Position numbers and translations under genes: made by a program. This document shows, one piece after another, positions 8,551-15,937 of a DNA stretch of 48,334 nt. A model generated the notes under the pieces. That model had not been told where the DNA came from. It searched no databases and was given only the letters and a program-made list of their open reading frames with translations. Location of the stretch: contig NZ_VSRL01000045.1 in the NCBI RefSeq assembly GCF_012184385.1, positions 1 to 48,334 of the forward strand, given 5' to 3'. Source of the stretch: Lentzea indica (GTDB taxonomy: Bacteria; Actinomycetota; Actinomycetes; Mycobacteriales; Pseudonocardiaceae). The first letter of the stretch is position 1, and each line of letters opens with the position of its first letter.

Positions 8551-9600
8551 ATGCCGTACCAGGTTGGGCTCGATCTCGGATCCGCAGGCACCACGGTCGC
8601 CACCGACCGCGGTGTCACCACCAACTGCCGCCGCCAGGCCGGCGCACCGGCCAGGGAAATCACGAACGTCCTCGACGATCTCGCACATCGTCACGGGGAG
8701 CCGCCGAGCAAGGTGGCCATGACGCATTCCCCGAGCTGGCCGCACGAGCACCTTGAACAGCTCCGCAAGGACCTCATCGACGAGGGACGTGCAGACGTGT
8801 TGTTCGTGCCCGCGCCGCACGCCGCGGCCATCGCGTTCGACGCCGACGTGCACATGCCGGAGCACAGCACGGTCGCGGTGTTCGACTTCGGCGCCACCGG
8901 GTGTGACGTCACGGTGCTGCGCAAGGAAGGCGTGTTCCTGGTGGCAGGGCGGCTGGAGCGGGTCGGCATCGGCGGGTTCGACCTCGACGGCCTGGTGGTG
9001 GAGCACGTGATCGCGAAGATCGGGACGCACAGCCGGGAGCTCGTCCAGAGCTGCGTCGAGGCCAAGGAACTGCTCGGCAGCTATCCGGAGGTGCGGATCC
9101 CGTACATCGCGGTCGGCGGGGAGGTGCGCGAGGTCAGGCTCAGCAGGCTGGAGTTCGAGGCGATCATCCGGCCGTCGGTCGAGCTGGCCGTGGACGCGCT
9201 GGAACGTGCGGCCTGCTTCGCGTGGCCCGACGTCGTCCTGCTCGTCGGTGGATCGGCGCGGATTCCATTGGTGGCCAAGGAGATCGCGGAACGACTGAAG
9301 ATCCCGGTGATGAGAGCGCCCGACGGCGCGGCCGCGATGGGTGCCCTGCTCGAAGCCAGACAGCTGGAACCCGAACCCGCGGAAGAACCGACCGTTCAAA
9401 TACCGGCGCCGCGGGAAGAAGAAAAGCCGAAGCGGCACATCCCCACCACGCCGTTCATCGCGGCAGCGCTCATCGCGCTCGTCATCGGGGGCGGCTGGGC
9501 CGCGCACGAGGCGATGAACCGGCCGCGGGTGATGATGGAGACCACCAGCGTGGAACTCGCGCCGCCCGGAACGGCGGAGCTGCCCCGGATCAGCGGGTGA
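8551..9600 (+). CDS. Membrane-anchored Hsp70-like ATPase-domain protein
   Basis: 349 residues. The Hsp70/actin-fold landmarks are phosphate-1 GLDLGSAGTTVA (residues 5-16), phosphate-2 VFDFGATGCDVTVL (about 110-123), VGIGGFDLDGLVVEHV and the adenosine motif VLLVGGSARIPLV (about 230-242). The substrate-binding domain of DnaK is absent. Instead there is a Pro/Glu-rich linker (about 270-300), one transmembrane helix FIAAALIALVIGGGWAAH (about 300-322) and a 27-residue tail. The region after phosphate-1 is shorter than in DnaK. GGGAG lies 8 bases before ATG 8551. Similar membrane-linked Hsp70 proteins occur in actinobacteria; their function is unknown. Confidence 0.8.
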   Translation: MPYQVGLDLGSAGTTVATDRGVTTNCRRQAGAPAREITNVLDDLAHRHGEPPSKVAMTHSPSWPHEHLEQLRKDLIDEGRADVLFVPAPHAAAIAFDADVHMPEHSTVAVFDFGATGCDVTVLRKEGVFLVAGRLERVGIGGFDLDGLVVEHVIAKIGTHSRELVQSCVEAKELLGSYPEVRIPYIAVGGEVREVRLSRLEFEAIIRPSVELAVDALERAACFAWPDVVLLVGGSARIPLVAKEIAERLKIPVMRAPDGAAAMGALLEARQLEPEPAEEPTVQIPAPREEEKPKRHIPTTPFIAAALIALVIGGGWAAHEAMNRPRVMMETTSVELAPPGTAELPRISG

Positions 9601-10816
9601 GCGCGCGGATCTCCTTCAGGGTCCGATCGATTTCCTGTGGTGTGTTGAGGATCGACGTACCGACTCGCGCGTACGGGATCCGGTAGGCCGCCGTGGTGAT
9701 CTGGATGCGCTTCGGCTTCAGCCGCGCCAGGACCTCGCTGCCTTCCATCCCGGCGACGTCGAAGCACACCATGCCCGCGGACAACCGGGGATCGCGCGGC
9801 GTGTGGATCACAACGCCGGGGATCTCGGCGAGGCCGTCCTTGAACCTCGTTGCCAGCTCGGTGATCCGTGCCGCCACGCGGTTGCGGCCGAGGCGTTGGT
9901 GGAACTGCACGGCCGCCTTCACCGCGTAGTAGTGCTCGAACGCGTGGAAGCCGCCGGGCCCGAGCAACGCCGTCTGGCTGCGGTTGCTCAGGCTCGGCAG
10001 CAGCGGCACGATCTGGTCGCTCACCTCGGGATTCACCCACACCATGCCGGTGCCGCGCGGCCCGAACAGCCACTTGTGCGTGCCCGCGACGAACACGTCC
10101 GCGCCCATGCGTGCCGCGTCGTCGTCGACCGCCGCCAGTCCGTGCACGCCGTCGACGACGAGCAGGCAGCGGTATTCCTGTTTGCGGCCCTTGTTGGCCT
10201 CGGCGACGACCTGTGCGCACGCCCGTACCGGCATCTTCAGGCCCGTGCTCGACTGCACCCACGTGATGCCGACGGCACGGGTTTGCGGCGTGATCGAGTT
10301 CCGCAGCCGGGTCGCGATCTCGTCCTCGGTGGCCTTCGCCGAGTTCTCGTAGAGCGTGCCGATCCTGACCTTCGCGCCGACCCGTCCCGCCGCGAGCCGA
10401 GCCGACTGCTGGTGCCACGCGTGGTCCTGGTCGTTGAGCAGCAACTCCTGGTCAGGGCGCAGTTTCAGGCCGCCGTAGACGATCGACAGCCCGATGGTCG
10501 TGTTGGGCACGAACGCGATGTCGTCCGGGGCGCCGCCGACGTACTGCCCGAGCGCGACGGCGACCTCCTGTTCCTGCTCGGTCATCAGGTCGTGCGAGTT
10601 GCCGTCCAGCTTGCGCTTGAAGTTTTCGACCGCCGTCCGCACCTCACGCGGGTTCGACGCGAGGTAGAACAGGCCCAGGTTGGTCAGTGACGGGTCCAGC
10701 CGGAACTCGCGGCGCACAGCGCCCCAGTCCGTTCCCGGCACGGCTGACGCAGCGGTCGGTGTGATGGCGAGAAGTCCGGTTCCGACGAGGAAGTCACGAC
10801 GCTCCATGCCTCCCAT
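9590..10816 (-). CDS. Tat-exported aminotransferase class V-fold PLP enzyme
   Basis: 408 residues resembling isopenicillin N epimerase/cysteine desulfurase-type enzymes. The N-terminus MERRDFLVGTGLLAITPTAASA is a twin-arginine signal, so the enzyme is probably exported folded with its cofactor. The PLP lysine is Lys248 in VAGTHKWLFGPRGTG, preceded by the cofactor-binding LLVVDGVHGLAAVD. The start at 10816 is preferred because CAGGAG lies 7 bases upstream. Its 3' end overlaps the convergent Hsp70-like gene by 11 bp and its 5' end overlaps the DUF1453-like gene by 23 bp, suggesting co-transcription with the latter. The substrate is unknown. Confidence 0.88.
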   Translation of the reverse strand: MGGMERRDFLVGTGLLAITPTAASAVPGTDWGAVRREFRLDPSLTNLGLFYLASNPREVRTAVENFKRKLDGNSHDLMTEQEQEVAVALGQYVGGAPDDIAFVPNTTIGLSIVYGGLKLRPDQELLLNDQDHAWHQQSARLAAGRVGAKVRIGTLYENSAKATEDEIATRLRNSITPQTRAVGITWVQSSTGLKMPVRACAQVVAEANKGRKQEYRCLLVVDGVHGLAAVDDDAARMGADVFVAGTHKWLFGPRGTGMVWVNPEVSDQIVPLLPSLSNRSQTALLGPGGFHAFEHYYAVKAAVQFHQRLGRNRVAARITELATRFKDGLAEIPGVVIHTPRDPRLSAGMVCFDVAGMEGSEVLARLKPKRIQITTAAYRIPYARVGTSILNTPQEIDRTLKEIRALTR

Positions 10817-11264
10817 GGAACCGCTCCTGCGCCGGATTGCGCAGCGTTTTCTCCGGAGCGAAAGGAATTCCCGTGTTGAGAGCCTTGGCGCCGATCGTGC
10901 ACAGCTCGCCGAGCATGCTCACGCCGATCGACAGCTGAATCGGTGCGTGTCCGCCGATGAGCAGCCCCAGTCCGACACTCGCGCCGAGCGACGTCACCCA
11001 CACGAGCAACGTCCACGGCGTGTAGCGCTGCCAGAGGTGGCCGTCCCGCTCGAACAGCCTGATCGTCATGCCCCTCAGCGCACCGAACGCGAAACCGGCG
11101 GCGAGCGGCAGCAGGTAGATCAGGTGGAACTCGTCCACTGCGCGGATGCCGAAGAACAGCAGGAACGCGGGCGGTGCCAGCAGGTCTCTCGCGTTGAGCG
11201 GCTCGCCGATGAACCTGCGCACGAGCACGTACAGCACACCGGCCGCGATCAGCGCATACGTCAT
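10794..11264 (-). CDS. DUF1453/CcdC-like membrane protein
   Basis: 156 residues with about four hydrophobic segments (ALIAAGVLYVLV, LLAPPAFLLFFGI, IYLLPLAAGFAFGA, LLVWVTSLGASVGLGLLIG). RRFIGEPLNARDL and GALRGMTIRLFERDG resemble the DUF1453/CcdC family. It is divergent from a TetR gene and separated from it by a double palindrome, so it is the probable regulated target. The family has no settled function. Confidence 0.65.
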   Translation of the reverse strand: MTYALIAAGVLYVLVRRFIGEPLNARDLLAPPAFLLFFGIRAVDEFHLIYLLPLAAGFAFGALRGMTIRLFERDGHLWQRYTPWTLLVWVTSLGASVGLGLLIGGHAPIQLSIGVSMLGELCTIGAKALNTGIPFAPEKTLRNPAQERFHGRHGAS

Positions 11265-11277
11265 TGCATCCCCCTTA

Positions 11278-11318
11278 GTAGCATGACCTTGCTACTTAAA
11301 CTAGCAGGGTCATGCTAC
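11278..11318. promoter_or_regulatory. Double TetR operator between DUF1453-like and tetR genes
   Basis: Two 16-bp TAGCA-N6-TGCTA palindromes, TAGCATGACCTTGCTA (11279-11294) and TAGCAGGGTCATGCTA (11302-11317), are separated by 7 bp. The whole is also a larger palindrome, because GTAGCATGACC (11278-11288) is exactly the reverse complement of 11308-11318. This fits two TetR dimers controlling both divergent genes. Confidence 0.8.
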
Positions 11319-11327
11319 AAAAGGGAG

Positions 11328-11930
11328 GTGTCACCTCGAGTCGTCGATCCCGCCGCCCGCCGCCAAGCCGTCGCCGAGGCGGTGTTCCGCGTGGTCGTAC
11401 GGGATGGCGTCGAACAGGCCTCACTGCGCAACGTGGCACTGGAGGCGGGCCTCGCGATCGGCTCGATCCGGCACTACTTCGACAGCCACGACGACATGAT
11501 CATCTTTGCGGTCGAGGCCCTGATCCGATCGATAGAACAACGAGTCTTCGCCCATGTGCGGTCGCTCGAAGACCGCACGGACCTCCGTCGCCCAGCCGAA
11601 CGCGTGCTCTCCGAGGTGCTGCCGCTCGATGACCGCCGGCGCGACGAGGCCGTGCTGTGGCTGGCTTTCGCCACCGCGGCCAGGACCCGTCCTTCGCTGC
11701 TGCCGCACGCCGAGCAGCTCTACGACGGGTTGCGTGCGTTGTGCCGCCGGGTGCTCACCGTGATGGTCGAGTCCGGCACCGTGGCGGCAGACCTCGACAT
11801 CGCGCTGGAGACCGAACGGCTGGCGTCGCTGCTGGACGGGCTCACCGTCGACGGCGTGCTGCACCCGGACCGGATGACCCCGGACCTCACGGTGTCGTTG
11901 CTGCGCAAGCACCTCGACTCGTTGCGCTGA
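11328..11930 (+). CDS. TetR/AcrR family transcriptional regulator
   Basis: About 200 residues: VSPRVVDPAARRQAVAEAVF, helix-turn-helix SLRNVALEAGLAIGSIRHYF, then an all-helical ligand domain ending LLRKHLDSLR. The start is uncertain. GTG 11328 matches the family N-terminus but overlaps its own GGGAGG sequence, leaving only AAAAGG upstream at short spacing; a TTG at 11289 lies inside the operator. The gene is divergent from the DUF1453-like gene and almost certainly autoregulated through the palindromes at 11279-11317. The ligand is unknown. Confidence 0.88.
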   Translation: MSPRVVDPAARRQAVAEAVFRVVVRDGVEQASLRNVALEAGLAIGSIRHYFDSHDDMIIFAVEALIRSIEQRVFAHVRSLEDRTDLRRPAERVLSEVLPLDDRRRDEAVLWLAFATAARTRPSLLPHAEQLYDGLRALCRRVLTVMVESGTVAADLDIALETERLASLLDGLTVDGVLHPDRMTPDLTVSLLRKHLDSLR

Positions 11931-11996
11931 AACGTGCCGCGGTCAACGGAAATGAGGCATTCTCGTAGCGCACCGAAGTTCACTGGGGGATGGGGT

Positions 11997-12251
11997 GTGA
12001 GCGTGAGAGCGCTCGTGCTGGGGCCGATCGAGGTGTGGGTCGGAGACAAACAGGTGAGTCTCGGCGGCCCGAAGCCGAGGACGTTGCTCGCCGCCTTGTT
12101 GTTGCAGCCACGTCAGGTCGTGCCGGTGGAACGGCTGATCGATCTGATTTGGGATGAGTCGCCGCCGCAGACAGCGGGCGCGCTGGTCCACACCTACGTG
12201 TCGTCGCTGCGGCGCGCGGTGCGAGGGAGGCGAACGAGCTCGACGGGCTGA
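11997..12251 (+). pseudogene. AfsR/SARP-type regulator, N-terminal fragment
   Basis: GTG 11997, preceded by GGGGATGG, starts VSVRALVLGPIEVWVGDKQVSLGGPKPRTLLAALLLQP and continues to LIDLIWDESPPQTAGALVHTYVSSLRRAV. This is the winged-helix OmpR-like DNA-binding half of a BTAD regulator. After residue 78 the sequence diverges (RGRRTSSTG) and stops at 12251, where family members continue for several hundred residues. The missing BTAD domain makes it a remnant. Confidence 0.75.
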
Positions 12252-12275
12252 GCGCCGCGGACTGGCGCTCAGCCC
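12245..12275. terminator. Hairpin between convergent BTAD remnant and phosphatase
   Basis: GGGCTGAGCGCC (12245-12256) and GGCGCTCAGCCC (12264-12275) form a perfect 12-bp stem with a 7-base loop, 8 bases past the phosphatase stop. It can serve both directions. Confidence 0.75.
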
Positions 12276-12283
12276 TCTGAGAG

Positions 12284-13744
12284 CTACGACAGGCGCGGGG
12301 CGTCCACCGCCCAGTACCAGTTGTTGCCGGCCTCGAAGAGCCGCCAGGAGACCTTGGCGGTACGAGCACCCTGCGGGACGGTCACGTCCAGCGAGATCTG
12401 CTGGGCGAGGCCGTTCGTGTTGTGGGTGCGGACGACCTGTTCGGGACCGCCGTCGAACGACACGGAAACGGTGCCGCGCTGGGTGCCCTCCTGCAGGTAG
12501 TGCGAGACGTACTCCAGCTTCACGTTCGACTTGCCCGTCACGTCGTAGGCGGGCGAGGCCAGCGTGGAGTCGAACTTGCCGCGCGACGACGGTGAACCCT
12601 TGTCGTCCCACTCGTCCGGGTCGGCGACCGCGAAAACGCCGCGCGCACGCACGTTCGCCTCACGCTGCTGCGAAGGCGCGGTGCGGGTCCAGAAGTCGTC
12701 GGTCGTGAACGACCAGCCCTGCCACTCCGCGACACCCTGCGGCATCGACGACGCGGTGGTCACCGTCCAGCCGGCCGGACCCTGGTGGGTCCAGCCCAGA
12801 ACGCTTGCGGGCACACCGGTTTCGTCCTGGCGCGGCTTCAGCGTCGCCGAGTCGAACGGGTCCACCGGCGCGGTGCCGATCGCGTAGCCGTCCAGGGAAG
12901 CGGACACGCCGAGGTGCTTCAACGCGGACGCTGCCACGTCCACGAGCTTCGGCGCCACCGCAGGCCGCGCGGAGCCCGTCGAGATCACGAACGTCATCCG
13001 CTCCTCGGGAGAGTCACCGCCGTGGCCGCCCGCCGCCGTGTGGCCGTGGTCGGTGGTGATCATGATCAGCCAGTCCTCCGAGGCGTATGACGGGCGCGAC
13101 TCGATGGCGCTGACAAGGCGGCCGATCTGCGCGTCGTTGGTGCGCATCGCCGCGGCGTACTGGGAGGAGTCGGCGCCGTTGCTGTGGCCCGCGATGTCGA
13201 TCTGCCCGAGGTAGACGAACGACGCGTCAGCGGCGTTCGTGCGAAGGTGCTGCTCGGCGTCGACCGTGATCTTCTCGTCCGAACCCGTGTAGCCGGCCGT
13301 GTCGCCGTCGAGCACGTACTTGCGGTCCTGGCCGGTGCGCAGGATCTGGTCGCTGATCGGCTTCCAGTCCACCGCCGCATACGTCGACAGGGCCGGGTTC
13401 GCGGTGTTGGCGCGCTCGAGCCAGCTCGGGTACGACGCGAGGGCGTTGCCGGCGAACGAGTTGTCCTTGACCTTGTGCTTGTCCGGCCAGACCCCGGTGA
13501 GGACGGTGGACCAGCCGGGGCCGCTGGAGGTCTGGGCCATGCCCGACCCGTACAGCGCGCTGCGGGCGCCGTAACCGCGGTTCAGCAGCGCCTTGATGTT
13601 GGGGGTGTCGGCGCTCAGCAGCTTGTCGTACCGCGCGCCGTCGAGCCCGATCACGAGCACCTTCGGCGTCTTCGCGGGTTCCGCGACGGCTACCGGGATG
13701 ACCAGCAGCAGGGGCAGCAGTAACGCAAGAGCAGCTCTTGTCAT
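12284..13744 (-). CDS. Secreted alkaline phosphatase/phosphodiesterase family protein
   Basis: 486 residues with signal peptide MTRAALALLLPLLLVIPVAVA. The catalytic domain of the type I phosphodiesterase/nucleotide pyrophosphatase superfamily shows VLVIGLDGARYDKL (first metal Asp), AQTSSGPGWSTVLTG (nucleophile Thr/Ser loop), DIAGHSNG and MITTDHGHTAAGGHGG (metal ligands). After about residue 330 comes a beta-rich C-terminal module ending in FEAGNNWYWAVDAPRLS, resembling a carbohydrate-binding or jelly-roll domain. It probably releases phosphate from extracellular phosphomono- or diesters. Direct repeats upstream (13794-13834) resemble a PHO box. The terminator 12245-12275 closes it. Confidence 0.87.
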   Translation of the reverse strand: MTRAALALLLPLLLVIPVAVAEPAKTPKVLVIGLDGARYDKLLSADTPNIKALLNRGYGARSALYGSGMAQTSSGPGWSTVLTGVWPDKHKVKDNSFAGNALASYPSWLERANTANPALSTYAAVDWKPISDQILRTGQDRKYVLDGDTAGYTGSDEKITVDAEQHLRTNAADASFVYLGQIDIAGHSNGADSSQYAAAMRTNDAQIGRLVSAIESRPSYASEDWLIMITTDHGHTAAGGHGGDSPEERMTFVISTGSARPAVAPKLVDVAASALKHLGVSASLDGYAIGTAPVDPFDSATLKPRQDETGVPASVLGWTHQGPAGWTVTTASSMPQGVAEWQGWSFTTDDFWTRTAPSQQREANVRARGVFAVADPDEWDDKGSPSSRGKFDSTLASPAYDVTGKSNVKLEYVSHYLQEGTQRGTVSVSFDGGPEQVVRTHNTNGLAQQISLDVTVPQGARTAKVSWRLFEAGNNWYWAVDAPRLS

Positions 13745-13793
13745 GACAAGCAGACTTGCGTTCTGAAACCGTCTTCAGCAATGGATTGGGCTT

Positions 13794-13834
13794 CAAGTTC
13801 ACCCGGGCTTCGACGGTTGTCAGTACAAGTTCAC
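13794..13834. promoter_or_regulatory. Direct repeats upstream of the phosphatase gene, possible PHO box
   Basis: CAAGTTCAC occurs at 13794-13802 and 13826-13834, 32 bp apart (about three helical turns). The first copy extends to GTTCACCCGGG, close to the 11-base direct-repeat unit of Streptomyces PhoP boxes, though here it reads on the strand opposite to the phosphatase gene. The second copy lies partly in the 3' end of the HxlR gene. Confidence 0.4.
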
Positions 13835-14277
13835 TGCCTGGCCGTCACCTGCACGTCGCGCGCGGTCAGTTCGGCGCCGCAGTCGGTGCATTCGACCCTC
13901 GCCCGCACGCCGCCGCCGCAGTCGCGGTGGTGCAGGTGGAACGACTCTTCTTCCTCCGGAGCCATCCACTTCTCACCCCACGTGCGCAGCGCCATCAGCA
14001 CCGGGTAGAGATCCCTGCCCTTCTCCGTGAGCCGGTACTCGTGCCGTGTGCGGCCGTCTTCCTGATAGGGCACGCGCTTGAGCACGCCTTCCTGCAGCAG
14101 CACGTTGAGGCGGTCTGTCAGCACGCTGCGGGAAATCTCCATCGTCGCCTGGAAGTCCTCGAAGCGGCGGGTTCCCAGGAAGATCTGGCGGAGCAGCAAC
14201 AGCGTCCAGCGCTCGCCCAGCAGCGCCGCGGGACGGCCCAGGGCACAGGGCATGCTGGCGAAACTCGCGTACGGCAT
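13831..14277 (-). CDS. HxlR family transcriptional regulator
   Basis: 148 residues. The winged helix LGERWTLLLLRQIFLGTRRFEDF, MEISRSVLTDRLNVLLQEGVLKRVPYQEDGRTRHEYRLTEKGRDLYPVL is diagnostic of HxlR. The C-terminus has an extra cysteine pattern, HHRDCGGG then ECTDCGAEL, which may bind metal or sense redox state. The start MPYASFASMPC at 14277 places a Cys near the N-terminus, as in redox-sensing HxlR members. It is divergent from a GNAT gene, with two palindromes between them. Confidence 0.88.
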   Translation of the reverse strand: MPYASFASMPCALGRPAALLGERWTLLLLRQIFLGTRRFEDFQATMEISRSVLTDRLNVLLQEGVLKRVPYQEDGRTRHEYRLTEKGRDLYPVLMALRTWGEKWMAPEEEESFHLHHRDCGGGVRARVECTDCGAELTARDVQVTARQ

Positions 14278-14297
14278 GAGCCAAGAATACTCCTTGC

Positions 14298-14336
14298 GTT
14301 CGTTTTTCGAACTCAGCTACAGTTCGGATTCCGAAC
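14298..14336. promoter_or_regulatory. Twin HxlR operators
   Basis: GTTCG-N5-CGAAC occurs twice: GTTCGTTTTTCGAAC (14298-14312) and GTTCGGATTCCGAAC (14322-14336), each followed by TCAG, 24 bp apart. They lie between the HxlR start (14277) and the GNAT start (14354), where either promoter would be. Confidence 0.75.
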
Positions 14337-14353
14337 TCAGGGAGTCGATCCTC

Positions 14354-14866
14354 ATGCGCGTCACCGAGCTCAACCGCGACACCGCGCCGGAAGCTGTCGA
14401 CGCGGTGTTCGAAGGACTGTCCGCGCGAAGCCGCTACCTGCGGTTCCACTCGCCGACGCCACGCCTGACCGCGTCCGCCCGCCGCGTGCTGATCGACGTG
14501 GACGGCGAACGTCACGCGGCCGTGTGTGCGCGCATCGGTGGCGACCCGGTCGGCATCGCCCGGCTGATCAAGACCGGTGAGCGCTGTGCGGAGATCGCGG
14601 TCGCTGTCGTCGACCTGTGGCAACGCCGTGGCGTGGGGCGCCGGTTGCTGGAGGAGCTGACCGCGGTCGCGGCCAGGATGGGTGTCGCGGAACTGCACGG
14701 CGACGTGCTGCCGGACAACGAGGCCATGCTCGCGCTGGTGCGCAAGGTGCTGCCGGGCGTGCGTCTGACCAGGGAGATCGACACGATCCAGCTGAGCTAC
14801 CCGCTGGCGTGGGTGACCGCGGAGATCACCGACGCCGACCTTATAGACAGCTTGCAGGGGATTTAG
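14354..14866 (+). CDS. GNAT family N-acetyltransferase
   Basis: 170 residues starting MRVTELNRDTAPEAVDAVFEGLSARSRYLRFHSPTPRLT. The acetyl-CoA pyrophosphate loop is WQRRGVGRRLLEELTAVAARMGV (about residues 92-114), followed by ELHGDVLPDNEAMLALVRKV. GGGAG ends about 10 bases before ATG 14354. The divergent HxlR regulator and shared operators imply it is the controlled gene. The acceptor substrate is unknown. A 24-bp gap separates it from the following C40 gene. Confidence 0.85.
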   Translation: MRVTELNRDTAPEAVDAVFEGLSARSRYLRFHSPTPRLTASARRVLIDVDGERHAAVCARIGGDPVGIARLIKTGERCAEIAVAVVDLWQRRGVGRRLLEELTAVAARMGVAELHGDVLPDNEAMLALVRKVLPGVRLTREIDTIQLSYPLAWVTAEITDADLIDSLQGI

Positions 14867-14890
14867 AGGTCGTGCTCCGACGATGGCCGC

Positions 14891-15354
14891 GTGACCATCG
14901 CACGTCCCGCCGGCCACCTGATCGGCCGCTCCGAGATCGTGGAGCGCGCCTGTTCGTGGCTGCGCGACTCGGTTCCGTACAGCCAGACGAGGTTCCACCA
15001 GAACGAGCACGGCATCTACCGCGCCGACTGCTCCGGGTTCGTGTCGATGGCGTGGGGGCTGCCCGGCAAACCGGAAGACCGGCACGGCGGGCTCGACACC
15101 CCCGGCCTGGTGGTGGTCAGCAGCCTGATCCTGCCGGAGGAGCTGCGCGCGGGTGACGTGATCATCCGCGCGGACGGCACCAACCTCACCCGGCACGTCG
15201 TGATCTTCGCGGCGTGGGCGGAGGAGCCTGGCCGGTACTGGGCGTACGAACAGGCGGGTGGTCACCGCACCCGCCTGCGCGCCGTCACCTACCGTACGAG
15301 ACGGGGGCGGAGCTGTACGTGCCGCGCCGCTACGTCAGCCTGCTCGAACCGTGA
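14891..15354 (+). CDS. C40/NlpC-like cysteine peptidase domain protein, 1-base frameshift near 15293
   Basis: GTG 14891 gives VTIARPAGHLIGRSEIVERA. The catalytic Cys lies in YRADCSGFVSMAWGL and a probable catalytic His in LTRHVVIFAAW, the NlpC/P60-like arrangement. The frame fails after LRAVTY; adding one C (TACCCGTAC) restores PYETGAELYVPRRYVSLLEP and a 154-residue protein ending at 15354. There is no signal peptide. It is a clear paralogue of the N-terminal domain of the secreted protein at 17057, sharing VPYSQ, DCSGFVSMAWGL and the tail. Peptidoglycan peptide cleavage is the usual role, but the missing export signal makes that uncertain here. Confidence 0.75.
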
Positions 15355-15864
15355 TTCCCTCGTGCACGGTCCAGCCCGACGGCTTCGGCACCAGGACCCT
15401 CAACGCGGTGCTCGTGTCCTCGAAGTGGCGCAACAGCTCGGCCGTCAACGCGGAGACTTCGGCGGTCTCGCAGCGCAGATCGTGCGGCACATGGCGAGAC
15501 GTCCCGTGCAACGGCGTCAGCCAGCCCTGCGCCCTCCCCAGCACGGCGCTCACCACCGAGGTGCGCGACAGCCTCGATCCCGGCGTGGCCAGGCCGTGCG
15601 CCTGCGTGGCCGCGTCCAGTTCCGCCCAGGTCGCGCCCGCCTGCACCTCGGCGGTCCGCTCCCCGGCGTTGACCGTGATCCCCTTCAACGCGGTCAGGTC
15701 CAGAGCGATCTCGTTCCGCTTCGGTCGGCTGCTCGTCGTGACCCGAGCCGTTGCCGCCGCGCGAACCTCATGGTCGCCGAGATGTCGTGCGGCGTGGCCA
15801 CACGCACCTCGGCGCTCGCCCCGGAGGCCGGCGTCCGCACGGTTCCCCTGACCGCCGTGCACAA
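15335..15864 (-). pseudogene. FAD-binding oxidase (berberine-bridge-like) remnant
   Basis: An upstream frame reads TAVRGTVRTPASG, EVRVATPHDISATMRFARR. After a shift near 15760 another frame reads NEIALDLTALKGITVNAG, TAEVQAGATWAELDAATQAHGLATPGSRLS and GWLTPLHG. These are pieces of the PCMH-type FAD domain, but the flavin-attachment motif (RGGGH type) and the whole substrate domain are missing. The last 55 residues (to the TGA at 15335) are unrecognised and overlap the C40 gene by 20 bp. The family normally exceeds 430 residues. The start is approximate. Confidence 0.6.
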
Positions 15865-15937
15865 CGTCGTGATGTCTATGGAACAGAGCGTGGCGATCCG
15901 GCGTTTCACGGACGTCTCACCGTGGGATGCTGACCTT

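Noticed and set aside
7603..9507. 634-codon minus-strand frame
   Set aside because: Antisense to the Hsp70-like gene and the glycosyltransferase pseudogene; no recognisable fold.
12252..12280. Possible C-terminal tail (EANELDGLSAADWRSAL) of the BTAD remnant in another frame
   Set aside because: The stretch is explained by the perfect terminator hairpin 12245-12275, so the peptide match carries little weight.
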